Translations under genes and position numbers: made by a program
NCBI GenBank assembly: GCA_964472505.1
Contig: CAYYQW010000008.1
Span: 16,384-80,383 of the forward strand
From: JAYEIA01 sp964472505
GTDB taxonomy: Bacteria; Bacteroidota; Bacteroidia; Bacteroidales; JAADGE01
Length of the DNA stretch: 64,000 nt
Direction of reading: 5' to 3'
Notes under the pieces: model-generated
Seen by the model: the letters and a program-made list of their open reading frames with translations, nothing else
Told to the model about the DNA's origin: nothing
Databases searched by the model: none
Shown: piece by piece, positions 61,767-64,000 of the stretch
Layout: each line of letters starts with the position of its first letter
How positions within the stretch are numbered: position 1 is the stretch's first letter

Positions 61767-62954
61767 ATGCAAACAGATTTGAGACATTATATAGATTTGC
61801 CGAAGACGGATAGCGGCTTTTTTGAACATCTGCACAGAAAAGAAGACCTCATGTTGCAGACAATGGCAAATGAGCAGCGTATAAAAAATCTGCGCGAGGG
61901 CAACTATAAACTTGCCGTTCTGGGTGTACCCGAAGACCGAAATTCTCAAAATAAAGGTTCGGCGGAAGCTCCCGATAAAATACGCGAAAAATTTTACAGC
62001 CTCTATTCGCCCGATCCGGATTTTCCGATGATTGATTTAGGTAATTTGAAGCAGGGCAAAAGCGTAAAAGATACTTATACGGCAGTCCGTGAAGTGTTTA
62101 TTTTTTTAAGAAATTCGGGCATTATCCCGGTAATTATCGGCGGTACGCAAGATCTGTTGATGCCGATATTTGACAGTTACAATACGGCCAAACAACCGTT
62201 TAATATAAGCAATATTGATGCACGTTTCGATTTGGGTGATATTGAATCGGGTTTTGATAACAGTTCAATATTGTCGCGTATTATTCACGATAAAAGCCCT
62301 TATCTTTTCAATTATACCCAAATTGGTTATCAAGGCTATTATGCTTCGCCCAAAGACTTGGCATTATTGGATGATCTTTGGTTTGAGAATATTCGTCTCG
62401 GCGAAGCCCAATTTGATATGACGGAAAACGAACCTTATTTACGAGATTCCGATTTTGTTTGCATGGATATACGTGCCGTTCGGCAATCGGATGCTCCGGG
62501 CGTTTTTCCGGCTTCCGTTCACGGGTTTTACGGTGAACAGGCTTGCCAGTTGGCAAAATATGCCGGATTGAGTGATCGCTTAACGGGTTTTGCATTGTTT
62601 GAGACCAATCCCAAATACGACCGAGCCGGACAAACGGCTGAATTGGCAGCGCAAATTGTCTGGCATTTTATTCAGGGTGTGTGGTTGAGGAAAAAAGATT
62701 TTCCCGCTCGCTCAATTGAAGAATATCGGAAATTTATTGTCCCCACACCGGAGTCCGACAGCAACCTGATTTTTTATAAAAACCCTAAAACCGGACGTTG
62801 GTGGATGGAAATTCCTTACTTTGAGAAAAATAAGGAGCAAAAAATCATTGTCGCTTGCTCCATGTCCGATTATCATACCGCAACCGAGGGCGATGTGCCC
62901 GATCGTTGGTGGCGATATTACCAAAAACTCAGCAGCGCCTCCAAAAACAGTTAG
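61767..62954 (+). CDS. Arginase/formimidoylglutamase-fold protein with altered metal ligands
   Basis: This 395-residue protein belongs to the ureohydrolase (arginase) fold family. The conserved landmarks are present but changed: the GGDHS loop reads GGTQD (125-129), the DAHxD loop reads NIDARFD (149-155) and the SxDxD loop reads MDIRAV (233-238). Thus several of the Mn ligands of real arginases are missing. In Bacteroidota this group is annotated as formimidoylglutamase-like and often lies next to topA. It probably lacks canonical hydrolase activity, or uses a different metal or none. It starts 32 bp after topA on the same strand. Confidence 0.8.
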   Translation: MQTDLRHYIDLPKTDSGFFEHLHRKEDLMLQTMANEQRIKNLREGNYKLAVLGVPEDRNSQNKGSAEAPDKIREKFYSLYSPDPDFPMIDLGNLKQGKSVKDTYTAVREVFIFLRNSGIIPVIIGGTQDLLMPIFDSYNTAKQPFNISNIDARFDLGDIESGFDNSSILSRIIHDKSPYLFNYTQIGYQGYYASPKDLALLDDLWFENIRLGEAQFDMTENEPYLRDSDFVCMDIRAVRQSDAPGVFPASVHGFYGEQACQLAKYAGLSDRLTGFALFETNPKYDRAGQTAELAAQIVWHFIQGVWLRKKDFPARSIEEYRKFIVPTPESDSNLIFYKNPKTGRWWMEIPYFEKNKEQKIIVACSMSDYHTATEGDVPDRWWRYYQKLSSASKNS

Positions 62955-62983
62955 ATAAAGGCTGTAAATTTTGCAAGTTTTAT

Positions 62984-62991
62984 TATATTTG
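62984..62991 (+). promoter_or_regulatory. Candidate -7 box for the methyltransferase gene
   Basis: TATATTTG matches TAnnTTTG and lies 44 bp before the ATG at 63036. No -33 box at normal spacing was found. Confidence 0.4.
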
Positions 62992-63035
62992 TGATAATTG
63001 AAAACTTAAAGCTTCCTTTTCAAGGATAATCACTT

Positions 63036-63731
63036 ATGGGAATCACAAATTTTGCTGCAAAAAAATTAATTAATTATAAATCCGAAAATTCTCCGGCTTT
63101 TAAATTCCGCCGAAAAAGAGCCGAAAGAATTAAGGCATTAATCGAACTGTGTTACAAAAACTACGGAAAAGTAGATATTATAGATATCGGAGGCACAAAA
63201 CTCTATTGGAAAATTATTCCTGAAAACTTTCTGAGAAAAAATCATGTACACATTACCGTTTTGAATTTGCCTTCCGATAAGCCTTTACCTTCCGATGACG
63301 ATTTGTTTTCTTTTCGCGAAGGCGACGGTTGCGATCTTTCGCGCTACAGCGCCGGCTTTTTTCATATAGCCCATTCCAATTCGGTAATTGAGCACGTAGG
63401 CAGTTGGGAAAACATGAAAAGTTTTTCGACAGAAACACGCCGTGTGGCAAAATACTATTATTTGCAAACTCCCAATTATTGGTTTCCTTTAGAACCCCAT
63501 TTTGTTACACCTTTTTTTCATTGGTTGCCTCGGCGTTTGCGCATCAAGTTGCTTATGAATTATAGTTTGGGCTGGTATCCTAAAGCCAAAACCCGTGCAG
63601 GAGCCGAAAATATTTTGAATCATTGCAGCTTGCTTAAGAAAAAACAACTGCGCCGTCTTTTTCCCAAAGGGAAAATCCATAAAGAAAAAATCTTGTTTTT
63701 TGTGAAATCTTTTGTGGTAATGAATCAATAA
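63036..63731 (+). CDS. Class I SAM-dependent methyltransferase
   Basis: This 231-residue protein has motif I DIIDIGGTKLYWKIIP with a shortened glycine loop, motif III-like FFHIAHSNSVIEHVGSWENM (the 'SNSVIEHV' form of methyltransferase type 11), and RVAKYYYLQTPNYWFPLEPH. Similar proteins act in LPS or glycan modification, but substrate is not readable from sequence. A basic C-terminal segment (KKKQLRRLFPKGK) could contact lipid. It is the last complete gene in the window, with a strong hairpin 110 bp downstream. Confidence 0.82.
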   Translation: MGITNFAAKKLINYKSENSPAFKFRRKRAERIKALIELCYKNYGKVDIIDIGGTKLYWKIIPENFLRKNHVHITVLNLPSDKPLPSDDDLFSFREGDGCDLSRYSAGFFHIAHSNSVIEHVGSWENMKSFSTETRRVAKYYYLQTPNYWFPLEPHFVTPFFHWLPRRLRIKLLMNYSLGWYPKAKTRAGAENILNHCSLLKKKQLRRLFPKGKIHKEKILFFVKSFVVMNQ

Positions 63732-63841
63732 GCTTTTTTGAATTAGGCGGATCACTATTACTTATAATTCCTTCAGTATCAAATGTTAGATATATTTAAT
63801 GATGACCGTTTCTGCAATCGGAATCGCACTCGGTTTTGACA

Positions 63842-63903
63842 CACCGGCTTCGGCAAGCTCAGCCTACGAATGCGGTCGGAGGCTGAGCCTGTCGAAGCCG
63901 GTG
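63842..63903. repeat. REP-like 24-bp hairpin
   Basis: CACCGGCTTCGGCAAGCTCA... (63842-63865) pairs with the segment 63880-63903 over 24 bp with two mismatches that still allow G-U pairing, around a 14-nt loop. Ends CACCGG / CCGGTG and the shared TTCGGCAAGC with 49923-50032 show a common repeat family. The rest of 63732-64000 holds no supported gene. Confidence 0.85.
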
Positions 63904-64000
63904 ATAAATGCTTCGATGTAAATAGTACTCATGCGCCTAATTCAAAAGCTTTTATTGCTTTATTATCTTTTGAACTTGCTTTGCGCTTTTCCCTTGCATT

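Overview
The window reads as a chromosomal scaffold from a member of the Bacteroidota, probably a Bacteroidales-like lineage. The signs are a fused lpxC-fabZ gene in an lpxD / lpxC-fabZ / lpxA cluster, a two-subunit B12-dependent methylmalonyl-CoA mutase, an S46-family dipeptidyl peptidase, a secreted deiminase with a type IX secretion C-terminal tail, an outer-membrane beta-barrel receptor with a carboxypeptidase-like N-domain, the acpP-fabF-rnc order, and several TAnnTTTG-type -7 promoter boxes with few clear Shine-Dalgarno sites. A run of exactly 100 N at 19386-19485 marks a scaffold gap, so this is draft sequence.

Layout. 1-6.5 kb: a ProC-like reductase and an ArsR regulator on the minus strand, divergent from mutA, a Cu/Zn-type permease and mutB. 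7.2-11.8 kb: lipid A synthesis (lpxA, lpxC-fabZ, lpxD) and an HD phosphohydrolase, all on the minus strand. 11.9-19.3 kb: a plus-strand housekeeping run (sirtuin, engB, SixA-type phosphatase, glutaminyl cyclase, M28 peptidase, rsmI, dprA) with tdk opposing. 19.3-19.8 kb: a tandem palindromic repeat array that contains the gap. 19.8-25.4 kb: nitroreductase, TonB-dependent-type receptor, two glycosyltransferases. 25.5-31 kb: Crp/Fnr regulator, ExbB/ExbD energy-coupling operon, tRNA-Ser, asparaginase and TatD. 31-37.7 kb: small membrane proteins, an S46 peptidase, an orphan RND-type adaptor, glutamate dehydrogenase.

38.0-44.3 kb is an accessory island. It is visibly AT-richer than its surroundings and is bounded and divided by three direct copies of a ~137-bp repeat. 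It carries two lipoproteins, two tandem PD-(D/E)xK-type nuclease paralogues that share an unrecognised C-terminal domain, and a VapBC-type toxin-antitoxin pair framed by two copies of a composite palindromic repeat. The first lipoprotein gene lies between two related palindromic elements whose ends face the gene in an integron attC-like arrangement.

44.4-64 kb returns to core genes: a CPBP-like membrane protein lacking its motif glutamate, purN, acpP-fabF-rnc, a radical SAM protein, a cation/proton antiporter, a PPAD-like secreted deiminase, acetoacetyl-CoA synthetase, PBP1A, topA, an arginase-fold protein with altered metal ligands, and a methyltransferase.

The most interesting material is the island: candidate cassette-type mobility elements and a two-gene nuclease module that could be an undescribed defence system. 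Several palindromic repeat families are scattered through the window, including a 150-bp structured element present twice in opposite orientation.
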